Positions 1-11,013 of a stretch of DNA of 64,000 nt are shown piece after piece. The stretch is taken from the NCBI GenBank assembly GCA_015350385.1, contig WNKI01000001.1, positions 7,465,433-7,529,432 on the forward strand, in the 5' to 3' direction. The position numbers and the translations under genes are program-made. Each line of letters opens with the position of its first letter. Position 1 is the first letter of the stretch. A model generated the notes under the pieces. The model worked only from the letters and a program-made list of their open reading frames with translations. It ran no database searches and was not told where the DNA came from. The DNA comes from Aculops lycopersici. Its lineage: Eukaryota; Arthropoda; Arachnida; Trombidiformes; Eriophyidae.

Positions 1-2
1 GG

Positions 3-2951
3 CGTACAAATACCTGGACAGTCAAGGACGATGTTTCGGGTGTCTCGATCGATTTAAACTTTATCGACATTGGCTTTATACAGAATAAGAAGCCAGAGTC
101 CATGATTTCGAGCATTCAGATTACATCTCTGGAAACAAAGAAAGTTGTGCGTACCATTAATATCCTATCGGCCGAATATGATATCACTGAGGCGACATAC
201 GATGGGCTTCTACAGGTGCCAGTTGGTTACAATTGTATTCCACCTGATTCGTCGCCGACTCCCGACTCTGATGACTTTGATGACTTTGATAACTCTAGTA
301 ATGAAGATTGGGTTGGATCAGGATCTAGAAAGATGGATCTCGAAGTTACAGCCACCATTTACGCAACGGGAACTTCAGATTCTGACCTGAACCTACCAAA
401 GAGGAGCTCGAGTACCTTGAGTGTTGAGCTGGCTTACGCTGTAACTAACCAGGATACCAAGAATCCATTGCAACTCATCAGGTCGAGGAACTCAAATCAA
501 GACATCAAAACAATCATACACCATCAATATAACACCAAGTATATAATTGATCTGAGAAGAGGAACCTGTGAGTTGAAGCATATTCAAGCTAAAGTTAACG
601 ATGTTGAGCCATTAACCTTGAAGTTTGCGAATGACTTGACTCTGAAGCTTGATTTGGATATGATCTACGAGATATTCATCAATGATGCGCCGTTTAAAAC
701 AGTTAAAAGAGTTGGCAATACCCTCACTTCAATGGACTTTTTGTATAGAGAGTCAACGAGTACAGCCATATTCAAGGGACAACCTGGGGTTACTCGTATA
801 GTTAGAACATACACCGATGTCCGCTTGTCCAGTGTAACTATCTGGCAATTGGACGAGAAGCAAACACAAATCCTTAAATCATTTCACATCAACATTGTAG
901 GCATGAGAACACTGGACGAGGTATTGGATGTAACCAAAGTGTTCGATGTTAGCGAGGAGTGTTACCTGAATAATCCAGATATGCTATCTGGTAGAGACTA
1001 TGCTTGGGTTGAGTTCAACTACAACGTCATGAGCAGACATATGGATCATGTATCTGAGTATGTGACCGCTATGAAGCAACAGGCTTATGCTAGAATGTCT
1101 CAAGATTACTTCCGGATGCCGCGAATGGAGTTCGTGTTGGACGAAGCCGGATTCATTCTGCGCCTACTAGTTCTCGATATTCCACCTGTTGAAACTATCT
1201 ACGACTCTCAGCTTGCAGTCATGGGCATGGAGTCTGAAGCGGACCTTTCGACCATAAGTCCAGATTTGCGCCATTGTAGCGATCTGTGCCGATTGCACTC
1301 TTGTCAAACGATGACCTTTTGTTCCAACAACAACAAGTGTTTGATTAGTTCAAAGGCGGCCTATAATTTGCAATTGAAAGCGGATAAAATATGTACAACA
1401 CACAGTCTCCCTGAAGACCTGAAGGGCGAAACAAAATTGTTCCAACAGACTCTCCACTCCATGTTAAGCGAATGGCAAACTTACGATTTTGAATCAATTG
1501 TTGTGCCCAAGGTGCCAGAGGAGTTGACTTATCCCATCAGCGAGAGTGGATTGGACGAGAAAGCTTACAATGACATGGCCTTACAATATTTCAGGGATGT
1601 CATTGCGTTTTGGAATGTAAACTCAGTTCAAATTGCGCTACTAGCTACAAACATTCACAATCGCATTATTATATTTTTGCCGAACAAATTTGAAATTGAA
1701 TCTGATCCACTAAACGAGTTCAATTTGAGAGACGACCAAAGTAGTATATTGGACAGCGATGCTGGCCTGCCGCCATTCCACGAGGGATTAGCAATGTCCA
1801 GGTACAAAATGAACTCGTTTGATGAGGCACAACGGAAGTCGTCGCGTTTGTTTTCCGGTTTAAGCTACGACCAATGCGCGCTGGCTTGTATCGATGCCAG
1901 GTGCAGCTCGTTCTCATCTTGCAACCACCGACAGGAGTGTATAATAACAAGCATCGATAGCATTGCCTCAGCTCAGAAAGACAACTTGATTGAAATGGAC
2001 TTGGATTGTCTTATTGCTCAGCGAGACTTTATTGGTAACTTCAACAAGTTTCCAAATACCTTTCGTCCCATAAGCTACGCAAAAACTGCCGCCGGTCACA
2101 CAGCCTCCGAATGCGCCTTTAATTGCATGACAAGCACCGACTTCCGGTGTTTGGCATTCAGCTTCTGTGATCCAATTAGTGTTAAGTCAGAAATGGGCAC
2201 CTGTTTCTACATGAAAGATCGCGATTTTTTCAACACAAGGGACCAAAATTCGGCAATAGGCCCTCAATCACCTGCAGTCAATCCAGGAAACAGCTCGATA
2301 GTAGGACCAGCACCAGCAACAGGTTGTAGCCATTACACCAGATCCTACCTGGCCGACTTTACGCGCATTGAAAGCCGAGAGATTGAGCCAAGGGCGCTGG
2401 CAAGCTTGAAAACCACGACACTAGAGGGCAAGTCTGTCTTTGATTGTGCTGATGGTTGCGTGAATGAAATGATTGATTGTAGTGCCTTCCAGTTTTGCTT
2501 CGATCCCGACTCGCAGTCGGCAATGCAGAGCTGCACCATGATCCAGAGCAAACTACCGGCCGACTACAATGGGCCATCACCTGCACAGGAGGATGACAAG
2601 AAGAAAGATGCAACAAGTGACCTTGAGGTGGTTGAAAATGCGCAGGGCGATGTGGTTAAGGCGGGCAAGTTACTGAAGCCAAGCGCAAATTGCCACCTGT
2701 TTTCCATGCGCGCAGACACTAGTGAGTCTCACCTGAGGGAATTGGCTTTAGGTGTTAGAATAGACGGCGACAATCAACAGGATCAAAATCGAAGGCCCAC
2801 CAAGGGAATGTCAATTGGAGGAGGTATTTTGCTGTTCATTATCGCGGCCATCCTATCGGCTGCCGTCGGTTGTGGCGTTTGCATTGCCCGCGAGAGGAGC
2901 GAGTTAGTGCGCAACAAAATAGACCAAGTTCGCCTTATGGTTGGTATGTGA
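3..2951 (+). CDS. Membrane-anchored ectodomain protein with Apple/PAN-like cysteine modules, 5' partial
   Basis: The reading frame is open from base 3, so the gene begins before the window; 982 residues are visible, and the first internal ATG is at 102. The N-terminal two thirds is a beta-rich region that I tentatively link to the invertebrate LolA-like ectodomain family. Four cysteine-rich modules follow (starting near nt 1270, 1870, 2110 and 2440), each with a C-x3-C pair and a later aromatic-x-x-C motif like Apple/PAN modules. A hydrophobic helix near nt 2810-2890 (GGGILLFIIAAILSAAVG) and a short basic tail make it a type I membrane protein. The gene at 23507-26920 is a clear paralogue: module order and the motif CSHY-[TS]-R-x3-[AD]-DF match. 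An AATAAA signal lies at 2999-3004. Function is unknown; adhesion or lipid binding are guesses only. Confidence 0.75.
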   Translation, partial: RTNTWTVKDDVSGVSIDLNFIDIGFIQNKKPESMISSIQITSLETKKVVRTINILSAEYDITEATYDGLLQVPVGYNCIPPDSSPTPDSDDFDDFDNSSNEDWVGSGSRKMDLEVTATIYATGTSDSDLNLPKRSSSTLSVELAYAVTNQDTKNPLQLIRSRNSNQDIKTIIHHQYNTKYIIDLRRGTCELKHIQAKVNDVEPLTLKFANDLTLKLDLDMIYEIFINDAPFKTVKRVGNTLTSMDFLYRESTSTAIFKGQPGVTRIVRTYTDVRLSSVTIWQLDEKQTQILKSFHINIVGMRTLDEVLDVTKVFDVSEECYLNNPDMLSGRDYAWVEFNYNVMSRHMDHVSEYVTAMKQQAYARMSQDYFRMPRMEFVLDEAGFILRLLVLDIPPVETIYDSQLAVMGMESEADLSTISPDLRHCSDLCRLHSCQTMTFCSNNNKCLISSKAAYNLQLKADKICTTHSLPEDLKGETKLFQQTLHSMLSEWQTYDFESIVVPKVPEELTYPISESGLDEKAYNDMALQYFRDVIAFWNVNSVQIALLATNIHNRIIIFLPNKFEIESDPLNEFNLRDDQSSILDSDAGLPPFHEGLAMSRYKMNSFDEAQRKSSRLFSGLSYDQCALACIDARCSSFSSCNHRQECIITSIDSIASAQKDNLIEMDLDCLIAQRDFIGNFNKFPNTFRPISYAKTAAGHTASECAFNCMTSTDFRCLAFSFCDPISVKSEMGTCFYMKDRDFFNTRDQNSAIGPQSPAVNPGNSSIVGPAPATGCSHYTRSYLADFTRIESREIEPRALASLKTTTLEGKSVFDCADGCVNEMIDCSAFQFCFDPDSQSAMQSCTMIQSKLPADYNGPSPAQEDDKKKDATSDLEVVENAQGDVVKAGKLLKPSANCHLFSMRADTSESHLRELALGVRIDGDNQQDQNRRPTKGMSIGGGILLFIIAAILSAAVGCGVCIARERSELVRNKIDQVRLMVGM

Positions 2952-3573
2952 TTCTTATCAATTAGTCAGGTACCGTCGTTATTATTTAATCAAGGTTTAA
3001 TAAATAGTCACCATAATTATATTATCATCTCGCCGCCGCCACCACCACCACGACCACCATTAGAAACCACTTGTGGGTCTCTAGTTCTCTAGACTGTTTT
3101 TCGACCATTTGCTGAGTGTCTAGTGAGTTTGTAGAAGAGCGGATATGCTCTCATTACTAACATTCTCTAATTATCTTTTTGTCTTGATCTCAAGTCAAGT
3201 GTCAAAACGACACATGTGTCCTATTAAGAGCAGCAACAAGTGTGCCGAGCCACTTGTTGAGATGGCTCGCTTGTCACTGGCAGTCGCTTAGATCTTTGGA
3301 CATTGATATTGATATCGTACTCAAATATTTATTTACTACTCAAATGGCCACGAAATCTAAACACGTTACAGCTGATCGATTTTTCTCATTTATCTCTCTC
3401 TCTCTCTCTCGTTCTGTCTCTCTATCAGAGTGAATCTCAAATCTTCAACACGAACGAAAACAACTTACCTGCCACTAATTAATTGATTATCAACATTAAT
3501 CAACTTAAACATATTATTAAGACCTATTAAGAACACTCACTCTCTCAAGTTAACACACAAACAGAGACAAGAA
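2952..3573. other. Intergenic region with CT tract upstream of MCCC1
   Basis: The polyA signal of the upstream gene is at 2999-3004. A CT-rich tract lies near 3393-3424, about 150 bp before the MCCC1 ATG. No supported gene is seen; the small ORF at 3242-3433 starts with GTG and ends in the CT tract. Confidence 0.6.
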
Positions 3574-5715
3574 ATGAGCAACTCCATCGGCAGACTGCTC
3601 GTTGCAAATCGGGGCGAGATTGCCTGTCGTATAATGCGAACTGCCAAGCGCATGAACATTGAAACCCTTGCCGTATATTCTGAGGCAGATAGAAATTCAA
3701 TGCACGTTCAGCTGGCCGATGAAGCCTACTATATTGGCGAGGCGGAACCAGTTAAGAGCTACCTGAACCAGGAGAGGATTTTGGAAGTGGCGCACAAGAA
3801 CCAGGCAAGTGCCATACATCCCGGCTACGGATTTCTGTCTGAAAACTCGGAATTTTCTCAAAGATGCCAAGAGGAAAGGATCATCTTCGTTGGACCAAGC
3901 GCAAGTTCTATTAGGACAATGGGAATCAAGAATGAGTCCAAACGAATCATGATTGAGGCTGGCGTTCCGGTGGTTCCCGGTTATCACGCCGAGGATCAGG
4001 ACAACGGGTTGCTTATGGAGGAGGCGAAAAAGATAGGCTTTCCCGTTATGATAAAACCAGTTCGCGGCGGCGGAGGAAAGGGAATGCGAATCGTCAGAGA
4101 GGAACGGAAATTCTACGAGCAACTTGAATCATCTAGACGAGAATCGCTGAAGGCGTTCAATGATTCCACAGTGCTACTTGAAAAGTACATTGAGCAACCG
4201 AGACACGTTGAGGTTCAGGTGTTTGGGGATATGTTTAAAGATTACGTTTACCTCTATGAACGTGATTGCTCAGTTCAGCGACGCCACCAGAAGATCATTG
4301 AAGAGGCACCTGCGCCCCTGTTGGATGATAAGAAACGAGCTTCGCTTGGCGAGCAAGCGGTGGCTGCGGCACGTGCCGTTGATTACCTGGGCGCGGGTAC
4401 GGTTGAGTTTATATTAGATAGATTAACTGGTGAGTTTTATTTTATGGAAATGAACACTCGCTTACAAGTTGAGCATCCAATTACTGAGATGATCACAAAT
4501 ACCGATTTGGTTGAGTGGCAGCTGCGAGTTGCTCGCGGCGAGAGATTGCCCCGAAGTCAGTCGGAAATCTCCATTGATGGTCATGCTTTTGAAGCTAGAA
4601 TCTATGCCGAGGATCCAAGTGACAATTTTCTGCCTCAAACTGGACAATTGCGTTACATCTGCTTGCCCGATTCAAGCACCATGAGCTCGCAATCTAGCAA
4701 ACCTCTCAATAAGCAACAGGTCCGCTTGGACACGGGAGTTTCGGGGGGCGACAATATCTCGCCCTACTATGATCCAATGATTTCAAAGCTAGTGGTTTGG
4801 TCGGAGGATCGAGCTTCAGCTTTGGCCAAGTTGAACGAGGCACTGAAACAATATACAATCGTTGGCTTGCCAACTAATATCTCATTTCTATCCAAGTTGG
4901 CCACAAATAAGTCCTTCAGAGAGGGTGACGTTGGCACTGATTTTATCGAAAAGCATCATGAAGAGTTATTTGGTAAAAATGATACAGAAAACAAGCAATC
5001 CACATTCAATGCACAAGACTCGGCACCTGAGTTGGCCGCTTGCTTGTTTAAATTGGTGTCAAGTTGCTCCACAAATCAAAGACTCGACCAAAATTTGGTC
5101 GCCTTTAGAACGCTGGGAATGAGGAAACCCAATTACGACTTTAAACTTAAGGTTGATGATGTCAACCTCATGGCTCAATATGAATCTTTGAGTGCAAAAT
5201 CAGGTAAAATCACCATTAGACTCGCAAGTGAACCCGAAAAAATAATTGCTGAACACGCGATGAGAGCGGAAATGATTGAAAACGGTAACCAAGTAAAGGT
5301 GACACTCGACGACCAGCAAAAGACTTACAAGTTTGACTTGATGAACTCGAGGGAAACACTAACTGATGACAGGGAAACGCTTGTTATACTGCGCAACAGT
5401 ACAAAAGAGAATCGCATCTTTCACGTAGAGTACAACAACCTGTTTGAAGCGGACAACAATCAGAAGCAGCAGCAGCAGCAAGCAAACTCTTCCGATCCAT
5501 CGCTAGCTTGCGCTCCAATGCCGGGAATAGTGGAAAAGGTGTTGGTTCAAGTGGGTGACCAGGTAGAAATTGGCCAAAGTTTGGTCATTATGAGTGCTAT
5601 GAAAATGGAGTACACAATTAAGTCGTACATGAACGGAAAGGTGGAGTCAATTTCCCATAACGTCGGCGACTTTGTGGCCAAGAGCGAGACTTTAGTCAAG
5701 TTGGCTGAATTTTAG
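3574..5715 (+). CDS. MCCC1: Methylcrotonoyl-CoA carboxylase, biotin-carrying alpha subunit
   Basis: This subunit carboxylates biotin with ATP and bicarbonate for leucine breakdown in mitochondria. The 713 residues match the family along their whole length: biotin carboxylase start RLLVANRGEIACRIMRTAK, the glycine-rich ATP loop RGGGGKGM (near nt 4066), the MNTRLQVEHP motif, a BT linker domain, and a biotinyl domain with the acceptor lysine in SAMKM (K677). The internal stretches ERDCSVQRRHQKIIEEAPAP and ARIYAEDPS favour MCC over propionyl-CoA carboxylase. A short polyglutamine lies before the biotinyl domain. The chosen ATG leaves only about ten residues before the catalytic domain, so no mitochondrial presequence is visible; the frame closes upstream at a TGA (3484) without another ATG. 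Either a 5' exon is missing from this reading or the protein lacks a classic presequence. PolyA signal at 5946-5951. Confidence 0.95.
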   Translation: MSNSIGRLLVANRGEIACRIMRTAKRMNIETLAVYSEADRNSMHVQLADEAYYIGEAEPVKSYLNQERILEVAHKNQASAIHPGYGFLSENSEFSQRCQEERIIFVGPSASSIRTMGIKNESKRIMIEAGVPVVPGYHAEDQDNGLLMEEAKKIGFPVMIKPVRGGGGKGMRIVREERKFYEQLESSRRESLKAFNDSTVLLEKYIEQPRHVEVQVFGDMFKDYVYLYERDCSVQRRHQKIIEEAPAPLLDDKKRASLGEQAVAAARAVDYLGAGTVEFILDRLTGEFYFMEMNTRLQVEHPITEMITNTDLVEWQLRVARGERLPRSQSEISIDGHAFEARIYAEDPSDNFLPQTGQLRYICLPDSSTMSSQSSKPLNKQQVRLDTGVSGGDNISPYYDPMISKLVVWSEDRASALAKLNEALKQYTIVGLPTNISFLSKLATNKSFREGDVGTDFIEKHHEELFGKNDTENKQSTFNAQDSAPELAACLFKLVSSCSTNQRLDQNLVAFRTLGMRKPNYDFKLKVDDVNLMAQYESLSAKSGKITIRLASEPEKIIAEHAMRAEMIENGNQVKVTLDDQQKTYKFDLMNSRETLTDDRETLVILRNSTKENRIFHVEYNNLFEADNNQKQQQQQANSSDPSLACAPMPGIVEKVLVQVGDQVEIGQSLVIMSAMKMEYTIKSYMNGKVESISHNVGDFVAKSETLVKLAEF

Positions 5716-6132
5716 AGTGGAGGCAAATGGCATTCGACTCTTACTCGTGTTCATCAGTCGCCATAATACTCGCTTTAGCGTGAGGCAACAAAGTTAATTG
5801 TTACGCAATCAATCATTTCTCTCTCCATCCCCTTTCGTTCTTTTAAATCAATCGATCGCTTGGCTTTTTAGTCTAAGTCATAACTAAATTATTAGGTAAA
5901 AATATTAGCTGTGTTAGAGTTTATTTTTGTGCCATTCCACAGGCTAATAAAGTCACTATAATTGCAGCATCAAGCGCAAGTGCTTCTAAAAACTATAATT
6001 GTCTACGAGGACAAACGGCACAGGTACCTTATTTCTGATGGACCATTTAAGGGACTGATTCTCTTCTCTCCTTCTATTATCCATCTCTTGCTGTTTTATT
6101 AACTCAGTTGGCTTGGAGCAAGCTTCCGCCCT

Positions 6133-6208
6133 GCGAGCTTAGGTGCAGTCTAATGGTTTTGTTGACTGCACCAAGCTTGCCAAGCGCGAGTTTTCAATTC
6201 TCGCGCTT
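6133..6208. other. Two adjacent hairpins
   Basis: Arms 6133-6150 and 6164-6180 pair with one mismatch and one bulge around a 13-nt loop. Directly after it, arms 6182-6190 and 6200-6208 pair perfectly (9 bp) around a 9-nt loop. They could be a small-RNA precursor or structured leader RNA; no function is shown. Confidence 0.5.
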
Positions 6209-7938
6209 CAATTGGTATATTTCTATCTTTCGAGTTCATATTCACACGCTTCATAAGTGAGAGAGGGGGAGCACCACCAAAAGCTAATGGACTGGGCTCG
6301 TTGACTCAATCAGACGAGTGGTTCAATGGCTAGGAAACAATGCAAAGATCGAGAATCTAGTCTGGTTGTCATCGTTGTCGTTGGCTCCTCTCATGTTGGT
6401 TGCCGCCAGATAGCTAGCTGGCAATCAATCTAAACGCACGAGTAGCGAGAGGGATGAGAAATCATATGAATTGGTAATTCAGTTTAGTTTAGTATTCCGT
6501 TCGCCTGTCTTGCCTGACGCCATAGACCGAGCGACCTACCGACTGACTGACTCTTTAAGTTAGTGTCATCCTTTACATTTGTTTTGGGCTAGCAACTCGA
6601 TTTCCCGGGCGCCAAACGAGAAGTCAAACTCTAGTTCTAACTCAACAACAATGAACTCGCAGCCAGTTGACAATTTCACCAAGCTAGCTAGCTAGCTAGG
6701 CTACAATTATGGTGGCCAGCTAGCCGAGGCGCGCCAACGATCCTAACGTTTGTTACCAAACCAACCAACAAAATTGAACCAACAAAACAACATGATCGTT
6801 AATTGCAACAGCAACAACGTACGAACGTTAGCTGAGACCATCATGCTTTTCCAACGTCACTGCCGCCACAAACTCTGGCCTCCAATGCTCTCGAATGCTC
6901 CACTGCTGGCGCCTAGGCGGCGCGCATAGCGACCATCGGCCTAGCCGCAGAGCGAGTGGGAAAAATTCAAGGTTGCTCGATGCGTTTCGGAGGGGGTTTG
7001 CAGAAATTACTGCGCTCGCTCTGCTCCCTTCTTGCCAAGTGGGGCGCCTCAACGCGATGCAGTGGCCGCTATGCACAAACATTGTCTTGTCGTTTCCATT
7101 GCCACTGAAGCAGTGGAAGTGAGCTACTCGATTGGACTGCACTTAGCGGTGTATAGTGAAGTAGCGCACAATGGGCAAAACTCACGCAAAGTGTTCAGCA
7201 AAACTTGTACTGTGGGTAGGGAAACGAGAGGAAAACGACGACGAGCGGAGCAAGTTGAGCAAAGCGGCACACCGAAAACGCTAGTCGAGTCGGATTTCAC
7301 TAGGCGCCTTAGTCAGTCAGTGTGTTAGTGTGCACACAAAATCTAGCATATAGAAGGAAAGGCTAAATTTTCCTAGCTCCGTTTGGTCGCAAAAACCACA
7401 CACACTGTGCACCGATTTTTACGAGACGAATTTGGCTTGTTTTCAAGCAGTGGCGGCCTGCAGTCTTGCTGCGGCTTTGCCGCACTATTTTCTGGCGCTA
7501 CCATCGCTGCCGCTGCGTCGGCGGAAAGGCGGCGAGCCCCTCGCCTGAGTGCGTGCGTCAATTCTCACCACACAACTCGCCTGCGCAACCGTCACTCTCG
7601 CTCGCTAGCTCGCCCATCGCCTCCTCTGCCTCTCTGTGTGAGCGCCGCAGCGGCCATTGCCTCCGTCGACATAGTCGCAAAGGCAGAGTCAGAGCGCAGC
7701 GGAGTCTTCGGCAACAACGCGACGGCGAGATTTCTCTGATTGTGTGTTTGTGCTGCTGTATCGATGCGCTTGTCTCTGTGCTAGGCGACTGGGCGACTCG
7801 ACTAGCCAACTCAAACTCTCTGTTGCCGGCGCTACTGCAGCAGAACTCGAAGCAGCCAAAGCAGCAAGTGCAAGTGTGTTTGTGCGTCTGTCTATGTGCG
7901 TGTGGCAATTGTGTGCTGCTAAACAGAGAGTTGGATCA

Positions 7939-8004
7939 AGAGAGAGAGAGAGAGAGAGAGAGAGCGACACTCACTTGCACACAACAATAATGAAAATTTA
8001 TTAC

Positions 8005-8037
<33 letters not shown>
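7939..8037. repeat. Facing (AG)n and (TC)n tracts, inverted repeat
   Basis: A 26-nt AG tract (7939-7964) and a 30-nt TC tract (8008-8037) are separated by 43 nt. In one RNA they could form a 26-bp hairpin. They lie about 1 kb before the ERR start codon. Confidence 0.8.
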
Positions 8038-8039
<2 letters not shown>

Positions 8040-9024
8040 ATCACCAATCCACATACACACACATTAACAAGCTGCAGCTAGACTTACCGACACCAACCAT
8101 CATCATCGTCATAATCATCATCACCACCCAATCCCATCATTATTTTGTTACACAGAAATACATCATTAATTACTCAACATCTTCTCCAAATCTTTATTCA
8201 CCTACAGCCTAGTAATCTATTGGACGACCACTTGCACAATTATCTCGCTCTTCTCGTGCAAAAAGCCTAGTGTAAATCTAATTAGACTCGTACACACAAT
8301 CAATTTATACATATACAATAGAGCGAAAACTAAGCATCAACTAAACATAAACAGCACAACGACATCAAAATCAGTCGAAAAGTTGAGCAGACAGACGAAT
8401 GAAAGAAGATGGAGGGACAATAATAATGAACAGTTCCTCTAGTGGCTTGTTTGTTATTATATTACCTTGGAGATTGCATCATAATCAATACATCAACCAC
8501 CTAGAGTCTTGTTCAAATTGGCTACAGCCCATTAGATTTGCAGATCTGCATTCTAAATCTATTAGCGCAATCTCGTGTTGTTCCCAAACCCCAATCAGCT
8601 GATCATTTGATATCAATCAATATTATTATTATCACTACTATTATTATTAATATCTCAGTTCACCTTAGTGGCCGTTAGTTGATTATTTAAGGAGTCTATA
8701 TTATACTGCAAGATATTATATTGTCTGTTGATCATATACTTATTAACTCTACTCTTAACATCACTATTACTACCATAATCAATGTTTGTTGTATGTTCAT
8801 GTCCACCGAGTTAAGTTTACATTTATATATACATTTAAAGCACCTACTCCAAAGATTAACTGATCAGGAAAAATAGTGAGCAAAACAACTTATTGGCAAT
8901 CTATTAATGAACATAGCAAGCAGAACTACTAGACAGAAGAGAGATTGCAAGATTAATTTTCTTTATCTCTCTCTTTATCTGTCTTGATTCAATTTTGAGC
9001 AATCAATAGTAGAAGCACACCGAG

Positions 9025-11013
9025 ATGAATTGTTACATGAATGACTCAAAGACCTCAAATAGCGGCAATAGCAACAACAACCAGAGCTCATCCTCAGGTG
9101 GTAGCAATAATAGATTGACTGGCCTATCCTCGGGTTTAGGTGGCCAGAGTGGAAATATTGGTGCCGGCCATGTAATTCATACTAATAGCTCACAAGAGAC
9201 TTGCCTTATTTGCGGAGATGTCGCCAGCGGCAAGCACTATGGCCTCCGATCTTGCGAAGCCTGTAAAGCATTCTTCAAGCGAACTGTCCAGGGCAAGATT
9301 GAATATTCTTGCCCCGCTACCAGGGAGTGCGAGATCAACAAGCGGCGGCGTAAAGCTTGCCAGGCTTGCCGGTTTCAGAAATGCCTTAACATGGGCATGC
9401 TGAAAGAGGGCGTTCGGCTAGATCGAGTCCGGGGCGGCAGGCAAAAGTATCGTCGTGGTCAAAGTCCCACAGGAACAAGTGGTGTTGGTGGTATCAATTC
9501 AGGTTTGCTAGTCACCAACACAAACAGCGCAAATGGTCTTGGTTTCCTAGATGTCAATGGATCTAGCTCCAATTGTCTCACGATAGGTGGTAGTGGTGGC
9601 GCTTTAATCAACTCGGGCCCTAATGGTGCTCAAGCAAACTCAAGCACATCATTTAGTCTATTTGGATGCGCTCCGAATTTGGGCACTGCCGAGGCAAACA
9701 AAATCATAACAGCGCTAATAAATTGTGAACCCCACGAGATTAGCGCATCACCAGCGCAATTCGTCACAAATATACCATCGACACTATCAATACAAATGAA
9801 GACGCTTTACATACTCAGCGACCTATTTGATCGCGAGCTAGTCTTGCTCATAGGTTGGGCGAAACAGATACCTGGCTTTTCAGAAAATATTACCCTCAAC
9901 GATCAAATGCGTTTGTTGCAATCCACCTGGGCGGAGGTCATTGCCTTATCTATCGGATATAGATCTCATATGAAACGATTAGAAAATTCAAGACAACAGC
10001 AACAGCATCATGGCGGTGGAATCGGCGCAGCCGCCATGTATTTGAACGCAACCCCATCGCCAACTTCCTCCTCACCTGCATCAACAACCTCTAGTTATAA
10101 TAATAATGGAAATCATTCTTTAGCTAATAGTAATAGTTTGGATAATTCAGAAATTAGATTGGTATTTGCAAAGGACTTGGTACTTGATTTCAAGCACGCG
10201 GTTGCCTGTGGAGCCGAGGAAATATTTTATAATTGTGTTCAACTTGTAAAACGGTTAGATCATCTCAAGATTACACCTAAAGAATATATCATACTGAAAG
10301 CAATTTGCTTGACAAACGCCGATGTTAAGCTAGAAAACCCAAGCGCAACTCACCAGCTTAGAGATCTAATCATGGAAACTCTATATGAAGCTACAATATC
10401 AGATTCTTCCTCAACAATACCAACTACAGCTAATACTACCACATCACAAACAAACAGCAACCATTCGCCCTCAGCATCGGCTTCCTCATCAACAAATGTT
10501 ATTAACCATGTCTCTTCAATCCAGAATATATTTGGTCAACAGAAAGACACCACAAACGACCCATCAACATCATCTGGTATAAGTGGTAGCACTAGAATCA
10601 AAACAGAAACTCAAGAACGACCACTAAGCTCAATGAATCAGTATAGCTCTACCGCCGCCTCACCCTCAAGACCTTCATCCTCAATACCATCTTCATCATC
10701 GCTCTCATCGATATCTTCTCACAATAATAACAATAATAATGCCAGCAATAGCAACAATACGACTGTTAATAACAATAATACGGCTAGTCTTGATGCTAAC
10801 AATAGTGCAAATAATATCAACAGCAGGGCAATCATAAATCATAGATTGAACCAAGTATTGCTTTGCCTACCCGTATTGAGACAAATTGATACGTGCATTA
10901 GAAAATTTTGGAATGATGTTAGAAAAAGTCCGGCAAATGTGCCTATGAATAAGTTATTTGAGGAAATGCTGGACACTAATCAAAGAAATTATAAATCATC
11001 TACCGATATGTAG
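9025..11013 (+). CDS. ERR: Estrogen-related receptor (nuclear receptor NR3B)
   Basis: This is an orphan nuclear receptor, known in animals as a regulator of energy metabolism. The Ser/Asn/Gly-rich N-terminus is about 58 residues. The two-finger DNA-binding domain starts at C60 with [14 protein letters not shown] and has the ERR-type P-box CEACKAFF, followed by the ERR-type extension [12 protein letters not shown]. The ligand-binding domain is in one frame and recognisable: [20 protein letters not shown] (helices 3-5), [13 protein letters not shown], and [11 protein letters not shown] as the AF-2 helix. It is interrupted by two low-complexity insertions, one of about 50 residues near nt 9990-10146 and one of about 145 residues near nt 10393-10830. 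These raise the length to 662 residues against roughly 430-500 for most ERRs. The gene is single-exon here. Confidence 0.95.
   Translation: MNCYMNDSKTSNSGNSNNNQSSSSGGSNNRLTGLSSGLGGQSGNIGAGHVIHTNSSQETCLICGDVASGKHYGLRSCEACKAFFKRTVQGKIEYSCPATRECEINKRRRKACQACRFQKCLNMGMLKEGVRLDRVRGGRQKYRRGQSPTGTSGVGGINSGLLVTNTNSANGLGFLDVNGSSSNCLTIGGSGGALINSGPNGAQANSSTSFSLFGCAPNLGTAEANKIITALINCEPHEISASPAQFVTNIPSTLSIQMKTLYILSDLFDRELVLLIGWAKQIPGFSENITLNDQMRLLQSTWAEVIALSIGYRSHMKRLENSRQQQQHHGGGIGAAAMYLNATPSPTSSSPASTTSSYNNNGNHSLANSNSLDNSEIRLVFAKDLVLDFKHAVACGAEEIFYNCVQLVKRLDHLKITPKEYIILKAICLTNADVKLENPSATHQLRDLIMETLYEATISDSSSTIPTTANTTTSQTNSNHSPSASASSSTNVINHVSSIQNIFGQQKDTTNDPSTSSGISGSTRIKTETQERPLSSMNQYSSTAASPSRPSSSIPSSSSLSSISSHNNNNNNASNSNNTTVNNNNTASLDANNSANNINSRAIINHRLNQVLLCLPVLRQIDTCIRKFWNDVRKSPANVPMNKLFEEMLDTNQRNYKSSTDM

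Larger units (their letters stand above)
5716..9024. other. 3.3 kb regulatory region and probable 5' leader of ERR
   Basis: No convincing coding exon is seen. The stretch holds the MCCC1 3' end, two adjacent hairpins (6133-6208), a GCTA repeat near 6682-6699, a GC-rich CpG-containing block from about 6830 to 7900, and an AG tract facing a TC tract (7939-8037). Short ORFs in the GC-rich block overlap in several frames and look like chance. A transcription start and 5' leader for ERR is the likely content. Confidence 0.5.

Noticed and set aside
3242..3433. Possible presequence exon for MCCC1
   Set aside because: Starts with GTG, ends in the CT tract translation and has no good donor site leading to the MCCC1 frame.
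7383..8067. Overlapping ORFs ending in Ser-Leu or Arg-Glu runs
   Set aside because: Run residues are translations of the CT and GA tracts; frames conflict and no domain is seen.
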